A stretch of 64,000 nt of DNA from Rubrivivax sp. (GTDB lineage Bacteria; Pseudomonadota; Gammaproteobacteria; Burkholderiales; Burkholderiaceae_C): the NCBI GenBank assembly GCA_022842595.1, contig JALHPF010000029.1:1-64000 (forward strand), in the 5' to 3' direction. Shown here piece after piece: positions 15,672-23,683 of this stretch. A program made the translations under genes and the position numbers. How positions within the stretch are numbered: the first letter of the stretch is position 1; every line of letters begins with the position of its first letter. The notes beneath the pieces are model-generated. The model was not told where the DNA came from. It did not search any database and saw only the letters and a program-made list of their open reading frames with translations.

Positions 15672-17866
15672 GCCCGCTTCAGGCTCTGCGCGGCCAGCGG
15701 CAAGTCGCGGATGCGCTTGCCGGTGGCGGCGAAGATGGCATTCAGCACCGCCGGCGCGGCCACCGCGATCGTCGGTTCGCCGACGCCACCCCAGAAGCCG
15801 CCGCTGGGCACCAGCACGGTTTCCACCTTGGGCATCTGGTTCATGCGCATCACCGGGTAGGTGTCGAAGTTGCGCTGCTCGATGCGGCCGTCCTTCACCG
15901 TGCAGGCGCCGTACAGCGCGGCTGTCAGGCCATAGGCGAAGCTGCCCTCGACCTGGGCTTCGATCTGCTGCGGGTTGACGGCATGGCCCGGGTCGGTGGC
16001 GGCGACGATGCGGTGGATCTTCAGTTCACCGGCGTCGCTCACCGAGACCTCGGCCACCGCCGCCACGTAGCTGCCGAAGCCATGGGTCTGCGCCAGGCCG
16101 CGGTAGACCTTCTGGCCGCCCACGTCCGGCGCCGGCTTGCCCCAGCCGGCACGCTCGGCCGCGGCGTTCAGCACGGCCAGGTGCTTGGGGTGCTTGCCCA
16201 TCAGGCTGCGGCGCAGGGCCAGCGGGTCCTGCTTCGTGGCGTGCGCGACTTCGTCGAGGAAGCATTCCAGGTAGACGGCGTTCTGGTTCAGGTTCACGCC
16301 GCGCCAGAAACCCGGGGGCACATGCGGGTTGCGCATGGCGTGGTCGACCAGGATGGCGGGGAATCCGTAGCCGATCATGGCTTCGCCGCCGCCTTCGTTC
16401 AGGCCCTGGAAGACAACCGGGTCCTTGCCGTCCTTGACGTTCTGCGGAAACACGCCCGCCAGGATGGACTGGCCGCTGATGCGCATGTGCAGCCCGGTGA
16501 TCTGGCCCTTGGCGTCGAGACCGGCCGTCAGCTTGCACTGGGTGACGGGGTGGTAGCGGCCCTGCGTCATGTCTTCTTCGCGCGACCACATCAGCTTCAC
16601 CGGGGTGCCCGGGAATTCCTTGGCCGTCTCCTTGGCAATCACCACCGCCTGGCGCACCCAGTCGTGGATCGCGCCACGGCGGCCGAAACCACCGCCCAGC
16701 GGCAGCTTGTAGACCTCGCACTGCGCCGGCGGCAGGCCCGAGGCTTCCGAAGCTGCTGCCAGCGCCGCTTCGCCGTTCTGCGTCGGCGTCCAGACCTCGC
16801 AGCGCTCGGGCGTGAAGCGCACGGTGGCGTTCATCGTCTCCATCGTCGCGTGGTTCTGGAAGGGGTAGGCATACACCGCCTCGATGGTCCTGGCGCTGCC
16901 GGCCAGGGCGGCCTGGATGTCGCCGCCACGATTGCCGTCGACCGCCTGCGCGGCCGTCAGCCCGGCCTTCAGCGTGGCCGCGATGTCGGCCTGCTGAACG
17001 CCCGCGTTGGCGCCAAAGTCCCATTCGATGGGCAGCGCGTCGAGCGCCTTCTTCGCCTGCCACCAGGTGTCGGCGACCACGGCCACGGCACTGTCGCCCA
17101 CCCGAACCACCTTCTTGACACCCGGGCGGCTGGCCACTGCCGCAGAGTCGACGCTCTTGAGCTTGCCGCCGAACACCGGGCAAGCGGCGATGGCGGCGTT
17201 GAGCATGCCGGGCAGCTTCAGGTCGCTGCCGTAGACGAGGGCGCCGTTGGTCTTTTCCACCGTGTCCAGGCGTGCCAGGCGCTTGCCGGCCAGCGTCCAG
17301 GTCTTCGGGTCCTTCAAGGCGACCTCGGTGGGCACCGGCAGCTTGGCCGCGGCTTCCGCCAGCGCGCCGTAGCCGATGCGCCGGCCGCTGGCGGCATGGC
17401 TGACCACGCCCTTGGCCACCGAGCATTCGGCCACGGGCACGTTCCAGGCCGTGGCCGCCGCCTGCACGAGCATCATGCGGGCGGCGGCGCCGCCCTTGCG
17501 CACGTAGTCCTGGCTTTCGCGAATGCCGCGGCTGCCGCCGGTGCTGAAGTTGCCCCAGGCCCGCTTGCGTGCCAGGTTCTGGCCCGGCGTGGGGTATTCG
17601 GTGGTGACCCGCGCCCAGTCGCATTCCAGTTCTTCGGCCACCAGCTGGGCCAGGCCGGTGAGCGTGCCCTGGCCCATTTCGCTGCGGGCGATGCGGATGA
17701 CGACGGTGTCGTCGGGCTTGACCACGACCCAGGCGTTGATCTCGGGCGCCATGGCCTGCCCCTGAGCCTGGCCCTGGGCCAATGCCGGCACGTGGAAACC
17801 GACGACCAGCGAACCGGCAGCCGCCACGCTGCCCATGAATCCGCGGCGCGAAAGCGTGGCGCTCAT
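15668..17866 (-). CDS. Molybdenum hydroxylase large subunit, IorB/aldehyde dehydrogenase-like
   Basis: This 732-aa protein is of the xanthine oxidase superfamily, isoquinoline 1-oxidoreductase beta type. It has a Tat signal (LSRRGFMGSVAAAGSLVVGFHVPALA), repeated molybdopterin-cytosine-dinucleotide binding regions (GSEMGQG-like SEMGQGTLTGLAQLVAEEL; LGGGFGRRGAIHDW), and the catalytic glutamate region VGEPTIAVAAPAVLNAI. The length is typical for periplasmic IorB-type subunits. The substrate (N-heterocycle, aldehyde or other) cannot be assigned. The start ATG 17866 overlaps the small-subunit stop by one base, and its stop overlaps soxX. Confidence 0.88.
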   Translation of the reverse strand: MSATLSRRGFMGSVAAAGSLVVGFHVPALAQGQAQGQAMAPEINAWVVVKPDDTVVIRIARSEMGQGTLTGLAQLVAEELECDWARVTTEYPTPGQNLARKRAWGNFSTGGSRGIRESQDYVRKGGAAARMMLVQAAATAWNVPVAECSVAKGVVSHAASGRRIGYGALAEAAAKLPVPTEVALKDPKTWTLAGKRLARLDTVEKTNGALVYGSDLKLPGMLNAAIAACPVFGGKLKSVDSAAVASRPGVKKVVRVGDSAVAVVADTWWQAKKALDALPIEWDFGANAGVQQADIAATLKAGLTAAQAVDGNRGGDIQAALAGSARTIEAVYAYPFQNHATMETMNATVRFTPERCEVWTPTQNGEAALAAASEASGLPPAQCEVYKLPLGGGFGRRGAIHDWVRQAVVIAKETAKEFPGTPVKLMWSREEDMTQGRYHPVTQCKLTAGLDAKGQITGLHMRISGQSILAGVFPQNVKDGKDPVVFQGLNEGGGEAMIGYGFPAILVDHAMRNPHVPPGFWRGVNLNQNAVYLECFLDEVAHATKQDPLALRRSLMGKHPKHLAVLNAAAERAGWGKPAPDVGGQKVYRGLAQTHGFGSYVAAVAEVSVSDAGELKIHRIVAATDPGHAVNPQQIEAQVEGSFAYGLTAALYGACTVKDGRIEQRNFDTYPVMRMNQMPKVETVLVPSGGFWGGVGEPTIAVAAPAVLNAIFAATGKRIRDLPLAAQSLKRA

Positions 17867-18363
17867 CAGACGGCCCTCACGACGTGGATGATGTCCAGAC
17901 CGGCCGACTTCGGTCCGCCGGCGGCTTCCTTGATGGCGGCGCGCACGCGGTTGTAGGTGCCGCAGCGGCAGATGTTGGTGATGGCCGCGTCGATGTCGGC
18001 GTCGGTGGGCCTCGGCTTGTCCTTCAGCAGCGCGGTGGCGGCCATGATCATGCCGCTCTGGCAGTAGCCGCATTGCGGCACGTCGTTGGCCACCCAGGCC
18101 TTCTGCAGCGCAGCGCCCACCGGGTCGGGCGCAATGCCTTCAATGGTGGTGATCTTCGCGCCGGCCTGCACGGCAGAAATCGGCATCGCGCAGCTGCGCA
18201 CCGGGTTGCCGTCGATATGCACGGTGCAGGCGCCGCACTGGGCAATGCCGCAGCCGTACTTCGTGCCGGTCAGTCCCAGCTGTTCACGCAGGACCCACAG
18301 CAGCGGGGTGTCGGGGTCGGCGGAGTGCGTCAGCGCGCGGCCGTTCACGGTCAATGTGGCCAT
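17866..18363 (-). CDS. (2Fe-2S)-binding small subunit of molybdenum hydroxylase (IorA-like)
   Basis: This 165-aa protein carries two [2Fe-2S] clusters. The plant-ferredoxin-type site is [17 protein letters not shown] (Cys38, Cys43, Cys46) with Cys58 in VRSCAMP. The second site has CGYCQSGM and CRCGTYNRV. It passes electrons from the molybdenum subunit. Unlike xanthine dehydrogenase there is no FAD subunit nearby, so a cytochrome c is expected as acceptor, as in IorAB-type enzymes. It is the first gene of the iorAB-soxXYZA operon. Confidence 0.92.
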   Translation of the reverse strand: MATLTVNGRALTHSADPDTPLLWVLREQLGLTGTKYGCGIAQCGACTVHIDGNPVRSCAMPISAVQAGAKITTIEGIAPDPVGAALQKAWVANDVPQCGYCQSGMIMAATALLKDKPRPTDADIDAAITNICRCGTYNRVRAAIKEAAGGPKSAGLDIIHVVRAV

Positions 18364-18456
18364 GGGTTCTCTCGTGGTGGCGTCGGGGGTCGGTGGATGA
18401 TGCGCAAAGCAGCAACCCTTGCATCAGGTCGGGTTTATGCGCCTGGGGTGGCCCGG

Positions 18457-18855
18457 TCAGGTGCCGGGCTGGATCAGGTCCCAGAGGTTGCCATACAGAT
18501 CGGCGAAGACGACGACACGGCCGTAGGCTTCCCGGCGCGGAGTTTCGATGAAGCGCACGCCCTCGGCCTGCATGTGCCGGATGTCGCCTTCGAAGTCGTC
18601 GGTGTGCAGGAAGAAGGCCACGCGGCCCCCGGTCTGCTCGCCAATGGCGCGGAACTGCGCGTCGTCGCGGGCCTGGGCCAGCAGCAGGCCCGCGGCGCCG
18701 GGCGCACTGCCGCGTGGCGCCACGACAACCCAGCGCTTGCCGGCGCCCAAGAGCGTGTCTTCACGCAGTTCGAAGCGCAGCGCGCGGGTGAAGAAGTCGA
18801 TGGCTTCGTCGTAGTCGGTCACCACCAGGGTGGCCAGGGCGATGTGGCTGGACAT
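18457..18855 (-). CDS. VOC family (glyoxalase-like) protein
   Basis: This 132-aa single-domain vicinal oxygen chelate protein has the two beta-alpha-beta-beta-beta modules visible: IALATLVVTDYDEAIDFFTRALRFELRED and VAFFLHTDDFEGDIRHMQAEGVRFIE, ending in VVFADLYGNLWDLIQP. Family members include glyoxalases, dioxygenases and resistance proteins, so the reaction is not predictable. The track extends the frame far upstream; ATG 18855 gives the standard N-terminus. Confidence 0.88.
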   Translation of the reverse strand: MSSHIALATLVVTDYDEAIDFFTRALRFELREDTLLGAGKRWVVVAPRGSAPGAAGLLLAQARDDAQFRAIGEQTGGRVAFFLHTDDFEGDIRHMQAEGVRFIETPRREAYGRVVVFADLYGNLWDLIQPGT

Positions 18856-18962
18856 GCTGCTCGGAAGTGCGCGAAAGTTCGGGTAGGGGCTTTGCACAGA
18901 TTTACGCAGCGGCCGGTCAACCCGCTGGCCGCCACTGCGTTGCAAGGGGCATGATGCCTGCA

Positions 18963-19538
18963 ATGAAAACAGCACCGCGCCATCGCTTCGCCTGGGCACG
19001 CCTGGGCGCCGGCTTCTTGTCACTGGCCCTGCTGGCGGGCTGTGTGGTGGCGCCGATCGGACCGCCGCGCCAGGTGGTGCGGGCCGCGCCGCCGCCCCTG
19101 GCCTCCGCGCCTGTCTACTTCTACCCGGCGCGCGCCCAGACCGAAGCGCTGCAGGACCGTGACCGCTACGAGTGCTACCGCTGGGCCGTGCGTGAAACCG
19201 GCAGCGACCCCGGCATGACGCCGCTGCGCCAGGCCCCCGTGCGGATGGCCCAGGCGGGCGTGGTCCGCAGCGACGCTGGCGACGTGCTCGGCGGCGCCGC
19301 CACTGGCGCGCTGCTGGGCGCGGCGCTGTCTTCGCCGCGGCATGCCGGCGGTGCGGCGGTGCTGGGCGCCATCTTCGGCGCCGCCGTGGGTGCGGCATCG
19401 GGCGAGGCCCGCAACCGCGCCATCGATGCCGCCCAGGCGCGCCAGGACGCGGCCTACGCCCGGGCCAGCGCGCCACAGGACAACTTCCGCCGCGCCATGT
19501 CTGCCTGCATGCAGGGCCGCGGCTACACCATCCAGTGA
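18963..19538 (+). CDS. Glycine-zipper lipoprotein
   Basis: This 191-aa predicted outer-membrane lipoprotein has a signal peptide with a lipobox, FLSLALLAGC, so Cys is the acylated residue. A glycine-zipper stretch is visible in VLGGAATGALLGAALSS and VLGAIFGAAVGAASGEA. It also has a motif RYECYRWAVRETGSDP and a C-terminal CMQGRGYTIQ. Both are repeated in the next gene, suggesting a shared domain. The function is unknown. ATG codons at 18951 and 18954 are also in frame. Confidence 0.82.
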   Translation: MKTAPRHRFAWARLGAGFLSLALLAGCVVAPIGPPRQVVRAAPPPLASAPVYFYPARAQTEALQDRDRYECYRWAVRETGSDPGMTPLRQAPVRMAQAGVVRSDAGDVLGGAATGALLGAALSSPRHAGGAAVLGAIFGAAVGAASGEARNRAIDAAQARQDAAYARASAPQDNFRRAMSACMQGRGYTIQ

Positions 19539-19546
19539 GGCTGCCG

Positions 19547-20149
19547 ATGCCACGTCTGCGTTCCGCCCTGTCTGGCGCCTTTGCCGGCCTGCCCGCCGCC
19601 GTCGCACTGGCACTGCTGTGCGCCGCCGCCTTGCCCGCGCAGGCCGACCGTGGCGGGCGCGGCCCACATGCCGACCGGGGGGGGTCAGGCCACTGGCACG
19701 GAGCCGTTGTCGTGAGGCCGGCGGTGCGTGGCGGCTGGGTGCGCCCGATCGCCCCCTACTACCCGCGGCACGGTCTCGTCATCCACCATCGCCCCGCGCT
19801 GTGGACCTTGGTGACGGTGGGCGCTCTGAGCTACATCTACGCCAACGGCGTGTATTACCGCGAACACGACAGCGGAGGCTACGAGGTCGTTTCACCACCG
19901 GTCGGCGACCTGACCGCCCTGGCCCCGGCTCCTGCAGACGCCCACTACGTCTACCCGCGCCAGGGCCAGACCGCTGAACGCCAGGCCAGCGACGAATACG
20001 AATGCCACCGCTGGGCCACGCAGCAGACCGGCTTCGACCCCAGCAGCGTGGCGGCCGGCACGGCGCGCCAGGCCAATGCCGAGCAGCGCGCCGGCTACCC
20101 GCGGGCCCGCAACGCCTGCCTCGAAGGCCGCGGCTACAGCGTGCGCTGA
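19547..20149 (+). CDS. DUF6515-like exported protein
   Basis: This protein of about 200 aa has a signal peptide (ALALLCAAALPAQA) and a His/Gly/Arg-rich region. Next is a hydrophobic segment LWTLVTVGALSYIYANGVYYREH, followed by EYECHRWATQQTGFDP and the C-terminus CLEGRGYSVR. The last two echo the neighbouring lipoprotein. The layout matches DUF6515 proteins of Burkholderiales as I remember them. The start is ATG 19547; GTG 19535, overlapping the upstream stop, is the alternative. It overlaps the convergent LysR gene by 16 bases. Confidence 0.75.
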   Translation: MPRLRSALSGAFAGLPAAVALALLCAAALPAQADRGGRGPHADRGGSGHWHGAVVVRPAVRGGWVRPIAPYYPRHGLVIHHRPALWTLVTVGALSYIYANGVYYREHDSGGYEVVSPPVGDLTALAPAPADAHYVYPRQGQTAERQASDEYECHRWATQQTGFDPSSVAAGTARQANAEQRAGYPRARNACLEGRGYSVR

Positions 20150-21096
20150 AGCGCGGCCGGCATGGCGCCGGCCAGATGCGCCTGCAGCAGCCCCGCCAGC
20201 AGCGTGCTGGCCTGGTCCAGCAGCGGCCCGCGTGGCCGTTGCGCCGAGGTCGCGATCGACAGGCTGGTCGTCAGCGGCTGCCGCCGGGCCGCGGCGCTGG
20301 CCAGGTGGATCGGGCGTGCGACGAAAGCCTGCTCGCGCCCGCTGCCGTGAATGGCATTCAGCGACAACACGGCGTGCCAGCGCTGCTCGGGGTGGCGTTG
20401 CACCAGGTCCAGGATGGCCGGCACGCTTTCGATCTCCAGCCCGACCCGCGGTTTCAGGCCGGCTTCGGCCAGCACCGTTTCCAGGCGCATGCGGATGGCA
20501 TGCGGCCGGCTCGGGATCAGCAGCGCCTGCTGCGCCACCTGCGCCAGCGTGGCCGGGCGGCCGACGCCGCCGGCACCTTCGCGGCGGGCTCCTACAAGGT
20601 AGAGCTTCTCGTCCAGCACCGGCAGCAGCTGGATGGCGGGCGTCGGCGCGGTGTTATAGACCACGGCGCAATCGATGCGGCCTTGCGCCAGCCACTCCAG
20701 CGTGTAGGTCGACAAGCCTTCGACCATGGTCAGCGTGGCCTTGGGAAAACGCAGCGCGAAGGCTTCGACCAGGGGCGCCGTCAACACCCGCCCGATGCTC
20801 GGCGGCAGGCCCACCGACAGCAGCCCGGCCGCCACGCCGCGCAGGTCTTCCAGGTCCTGCCGGGCGCGTTCCAGCTGCTGCAGGATGCCGCGGCCGTGGG
20901 CCAGCAGGCGCTGGCCGGCGGGTGTCAGGGTCACGCCACGGCCATTGCGGTCGAACAGAGGCTGGCGCAGTTCCACCTCCAGGGCCCGCACCTGGCGGCT
21001 CAGCGCCGGCTGCGCCACCCGCAACACGCTGGCCGCGCGGCTGAAACTGCCGTGTTCGGCGACCTGCACGAAGGTGGCGATCTGCTTGATGTCCAT
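20134..21096 (-). CDS. LysR family transcriptional regulator, probable regulator of the protocatechuate 4,5-cleavage operon
   Basis: This 320-aa LysR-type regulator has its helix-turn-helix at residues 1-60 (MDIKQIATFVQVAEHGSFSRAASVLRVAQPALSRQVRALE) and then a co-inducer-binding domain (ATLTMVEGLSTYTLEWLAQGRIDCAVVYN). It is transcribed divergently from the adjacent aromatic-degradation operon, the classical arrangement for an activator of the operon. The 115-bp intergenic region holds a T-N11-A dyad (21139-21153). The inducer is not known; in Comamonas the equivalent regulator responds to pathway intermediates. Confidence 0.88.
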   Translation of the reverse strand: MDIKQIATFVQVAEHGSFSRAASVLRVAQPALSRQVRALEVELRQPLFDRNGRGVTLTPAGQRLLAHGRGILQQLERARQDLEDLRGVAAGLLSVGLPPSIGRVLTAPLVEAFALRFPKATLTMVEGLSTYTLEWLAQGRIDCAVVYNTAPTPAIQLLPVLDEKLYLVGARREGAGGVGRPATLAQVAQQALLIPSRPHAIRMRLETVLAEAGLKPRVGLEIESVPAILDLVQRHPEQRWHAVLSLNAIHGSGREQAFVARPIHLASAAARRQPLTTSLSIATSAQRPRGPLLDQASTLLAGLLQAHLAGAMPAALQRTL

Positions 21097-21138
21097 GCCG
21101 GTATTGTTATGCCAGACCCGGTGGCGTAGCGGCAAGCC

Positions 21139-21153
21139 ATGCCGAACCGGCAT
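21139..21153. promoter_or_regulatory. Candidate LysR-type operator (T-N11-A dyad)
   Basis: ATGCCGAACCGGCAT is a perfect dyad with 6-base arms. It contains the T-N11-A core expected of a LysR recognition site. It lies midway between the LysR gene and the divergent operon. Confidence 0.65.
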
Positions 21154-21175
21154 AGCAGCTAGTGGCGGCATCGGC

Positions 21176-21204
21176 TTGATTGCGCCGGTGGGCGGCTGAA
21201 GAAT
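21176..21204 (+). promoter_or_regulatory. Candidate sigma-70 promoter of the protocatechuate operon
   Basis: TTGATT, a 17-base spacer and AAGAAT are found just upstream of the first operon gene (ATG 21212). A start site 6 to 8 bases after the -10 box would fall at or next to the ATG, implying a leaderless or near-leaderless mRNA. Each box matches the consensus at four of six positions, so this is tentative. Confidence 0.35.
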
Positions 21205-21211
21205 CCACGGC

Positions 21212-21928
21212 ATGGCCATCACGCTTCAAGGCATCTCGTCCAAAGCCACCCAGCAGCTGCTGGGCGAGCTGGCGCGCGCGTTCGAAGTCGCCGGAATCGA
21301 AGCCGCTGGCGGCGCGCGCGTGCAGATCGAAAGCGTCGGCGGTGTCGACGCTGCCCGGCGCGTGCAGGCCGGGGAACCCTTCGACCTCGTGTTCCTGGCG
21401 TCCGACGCCATCGACAAGCTCATCGCCAGCGGCCATGTGCATGCCGGCAGCCGTGTCGACCTGGTTCGTTCGCCCGTGGCCGTGGCGGTACGCGAAGGTG
21501 CGCCGAGGCCCGACATCAGCACTGGCGCAGCGCTGCGCGCAGCGGTGTTGGCGGCCCCGAGCATCAGTTTTTCCACCGGCCCCAGTGGCACCTATCTGAC
21601 CCAGCTGTTCGAACGCTGGGGCCTGACCGACACCCTGAAGCCGCGCCTGGTGCAGGCCCCGCCCGGCGTGCCGGTGGGCAGTCTGGTGGCCGGCGGCCAG
21701 GTGGCGCTGGGCTTCCAGCAGCTCAGCGAACTGCTGCACCTGCCCGGCATCTGCGTGCTGGGCACCTTGCCGCCGGACTTGGCCTGCGTCACCACCTTTT
21801 CTGCCGCCCTGCCGGCCACCCTGGACCTGGGCAGCGCTCGCGCCGACGCTGCGCGTGCGCTGCTGACCTTCCTGCAGTCCGACGCCACGCTCGCGGCCAA
21901 GCGCCGCCAGGGCATGGAACCCGCCTGA
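21212..21928 (+). CDS. Cytoplasmic ModA-like substrate-binding-fold protein, candidate isomerase of the pathway
   Basis: This 238-aa protein has the periplasmic-binding-protein fold of the molybdate-binding (ModA) family: LQGISSKATQQLLGELARAFE at the start, then FDLVFLASDAIDKLIASGHV and STGPSGTYLTQLFERWGL. It has no signal peptide, so it is unlikely to be a transporter component. Aconitate isomerase is a known enzyme of this fold. The operon lacks a PrpF-type oxalomesaconate tautomerase (LigU/GalD), so this gene may supply that step. That role is inference. It is the first gene of the operon. Confidence 0.75.
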   Translation: MAITLQGISSKATQQLLGELARAFEVAGIEAAGGARVQIESVGGVDAARRVQAGEPFDLVFLASDAIDKLIASGHVHAGSRVDLVRSPVAVAVREGAPRPDISTGAALRAAVLAAPSISFSTGPSGTYLTQLFERWGLTDTLKPRLVQAPPGVPVGSLVAGGQVALGFQQLSELLHLPGICVLGTLPPDLACVTTFSAALPATLDLGSARADAARALLTFLQSDATLAAKRRQGMEPA

Positions 21929-21950
21929 GAACTTTCGTGGACCCCAGCGC

Positions 21951-22979
21951 ATGATCATCGACATTCACGGCCACTACACCACCGCACCCAAGGCTCTGGA
22001 AGCCTGGCGCAACGCGCAGATCGCCGGTATCCAGGACCCTCCGGTGATGCCGAAAGTGGCCGACCTGAAGATCAGCGACGACGAGCTGCGCGAGAGCATC
22101 GAGACCAATCAGCTGGCAAAGATGCGTGAACGTGGCAGCGACCTCACCATCTTCAGCCCGCGCGCCAGCTTCATGGCCCACCACATCGGCGACTTCAATG
22201 TCAGCAGCACCTGGGCGGCCATCTGCAACGAGCTGTGCTTCCGCGTGGCGCAGCTGTTCCCCGACAGCTTCATTCCTGCGGCGATGCTGCCGCAGAGCCC
22301 GGGCGTCGACCCGGCCACCTGCATCCCAGAACTGGTGAAGTGCGTTGAACAGTACGGCAACGTGGCGATCAACCTGAACCCCGACCCCAGCGGCGGCCAC
22401 TGGACGAGCCCGCCGCTGAGCGACCGCCACTGGTACCCCGTCTACGAAAAGATGATCGAGTACGACATTCCGGCCATGGTGCATGTCAGCACCAGCTGCA
22501 ATGCCTGCTTCCACACCACCGGCGCGCACTATCTGAACGCCGACACCACGGCCTTCATGCAGTGCCTCACGAGCGACCTGTTCAAGGATTTCCCGAGGTT
22601 GAAGTTCGTCATCCCGCATGGCGGCGGCGCCGTGCCCTACCACTGGGGCCGTTTTCGCGGGCTGGCACAGGAAATGAAGAAGCCCCTGCTCAAGGACCAC
22701 CTTTTGAACAACATCTTCTTCGACACCTGCGTCTACCACCAGCCCGGCATCGACCTGCTGACGAAGGTGATTCCGGTCGACAACATCCTGTTTGCCAGCG
22801 AGATGATCGGCGCGGTGCGCGGCATCGACCCCGAAACCGGCTTCTACTACGACGACACCAAGCGCTACATCGAGGCCAGCACGCAGTTGAGCGCTGAAGA
22901 CCGCTTCAAGGTCTATGAAGGCAACGCACGCCGTGTCTACCCGCGGCTGGACGCCGCACTGAAGAGCAGGGGGCTCTAG
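21951..22979 (+). CDS. ligJ: 4-oxalomesaconate hydratase (LigJ-type amidohydrolase)
   Basis: This 342-aa amidohydrolase-fold enzyme hydrates 4-oxalomesaconate to 4-carboxy-4-hydroxy-2-oxoadipate in the protocatechuate 4,5-cleavage pathway. The metal-binding start MIIDIHGHYTTAP, the conserved IPHGGGAVPYHWGRFRG, and the tail FASEMIGAVRGIDPETGFYYDDTKRYIE match LigJ/PmdE. The length equals Sphingobium LigJ (about 341 aa). It is followed 3 bases later by the aldolase that uses its product. Confidence 0.93.
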   Translation: MIIDIHGHYTTAPKALEAWRNAQIAGIQDPPVMPKVADLKISDDELRESIETNQLAKMRERGSDLTIFSPRASFMAHHIGDFNVSSTWAAICNELCFRVAQLFPDSFIPAAMLPQSPGVDPATCIPELVKCVEQYGNVAINLNPDPSGGHWTSPPLSDRHWYPVYEKMIEYDIPAMVHVSTSCNACFHTTGAHYLNADTTAFMQCLTSDLFKDFPRLKFVIPHGGGAVPYHWGRFRGLAQEMKKPLLKDHLLNNIFFDTCVYHQPGIDLLTKVIPVDNILFASEMIGAVRGIDPETGFYYDDTKRYIEASTQLSAEDRFKVYEGNARRVYPRLDAALKSRGL

Positions 22980-22982
22980 AAC

Positions 22983-23666
22983 ATGTTCGAACTGGGCGTC
23001 GTCTACCGCAACATCACCCGTGCCGAGCGCATCTCCGCCGACGGCCTGGGCGCCTTCGGCAGCGCCACCGTGCACGAAGCGCAAGGCCGGGTCGGCCTGC
23101 TCAAGCCGTTCATGCGGCCCATCTACCCGGGCGCACGTATCTCGGGCACCGCTGTCACCGTGCTGCTGCAGCCGGGTGACAACTGGATGATGCATGTCGC
23201 GGCCGAGCAGATCCAGCCGGGCGACATCGTCGTTGCCGCGGTCACCGCCGAGTGCACCGACGGCTATTTCGGCGACCTGCTGGCCACTTCGTTCCAGGCA
23301 CGCGGCGCGCGCGGCCTCGTCATCGACGGCGGCTGCCGCGACGTGCGCGACCTGCAGGCCATGGGGTTCCCGGTGTGGTGCCGGGCCATCAGCAGCAAGG
23401 GCACGATCAAGGCGACGCTGGGCTCGGTGAATGTCCCGGTGGTCTGCGCCGGGGCTTACGTGACGCCCGGCGACGTGATCGTGGCCGACGACGACGGCGT
23501 GGTCGTGGTGCCCGCAGCCAACGCCGCCAAGACCCTGGACGCTGCCGCGAAACGCGAAGCACTGGAAGCCGACAAGCGCGCCAAGCTCGCCGCCGGCGTG
23601 CTCGGCCTGGACATGTACAAGATGCGCGAGCCCTTGGCCCAGGCCGGGCTGCGCTACATCGACTGA
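22983..23666 (+). CDS. ligK: 4-carboxy-4-hydroxy-2-oxoadipate aldolase/oxaloacetate decarboxylase
   Basis: This 227-aa class II aldolase of the RraA-like fold cleaves 4-carboxy-4-hydroxy-2-oxoadipate to pyruvate and oxaloacetate, and can decarboxylate oxaloacetate. The family motifs are [57 protein letters not shown] (the G-x-R-D region binds the divalent metal and substrate) and [15 protein letters not shown]. It is the last catabolic step and feeds the TCA cycle. Confidence 0.93.
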   Translation: MFELGVVYRNITRAERISADGLGAFGSATVHEAQGRVGLLKPFMRPIYPGARISGTAVTVLLQPGDNWMMHVAAEQIQPGDIVVAAVTAECTDGYFGDLLATSFQARGARGLVIDGGCRDVRDLQAMGFPVWCRAISSKGTIKATLGSVNVPVVCAGAYVTPGDVIVADDDGVVVVPAANAAKTLDAAAKREALEADKRAKLAAGVLGLDMYKMREPLAQAGLRYID

Positions 23667-23683
23667 ACTCGGGACACCGGACG

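Noticed and set aside
15575-17956. 793-aa plus-strand ORF opposite the molybdenum hydroxylase genes
   Set aside because: The minus strand encodes an unmistakable IorB with Tat signal and cofactor motifs. The plus-strand translation is His/Arg-rich and without domains.
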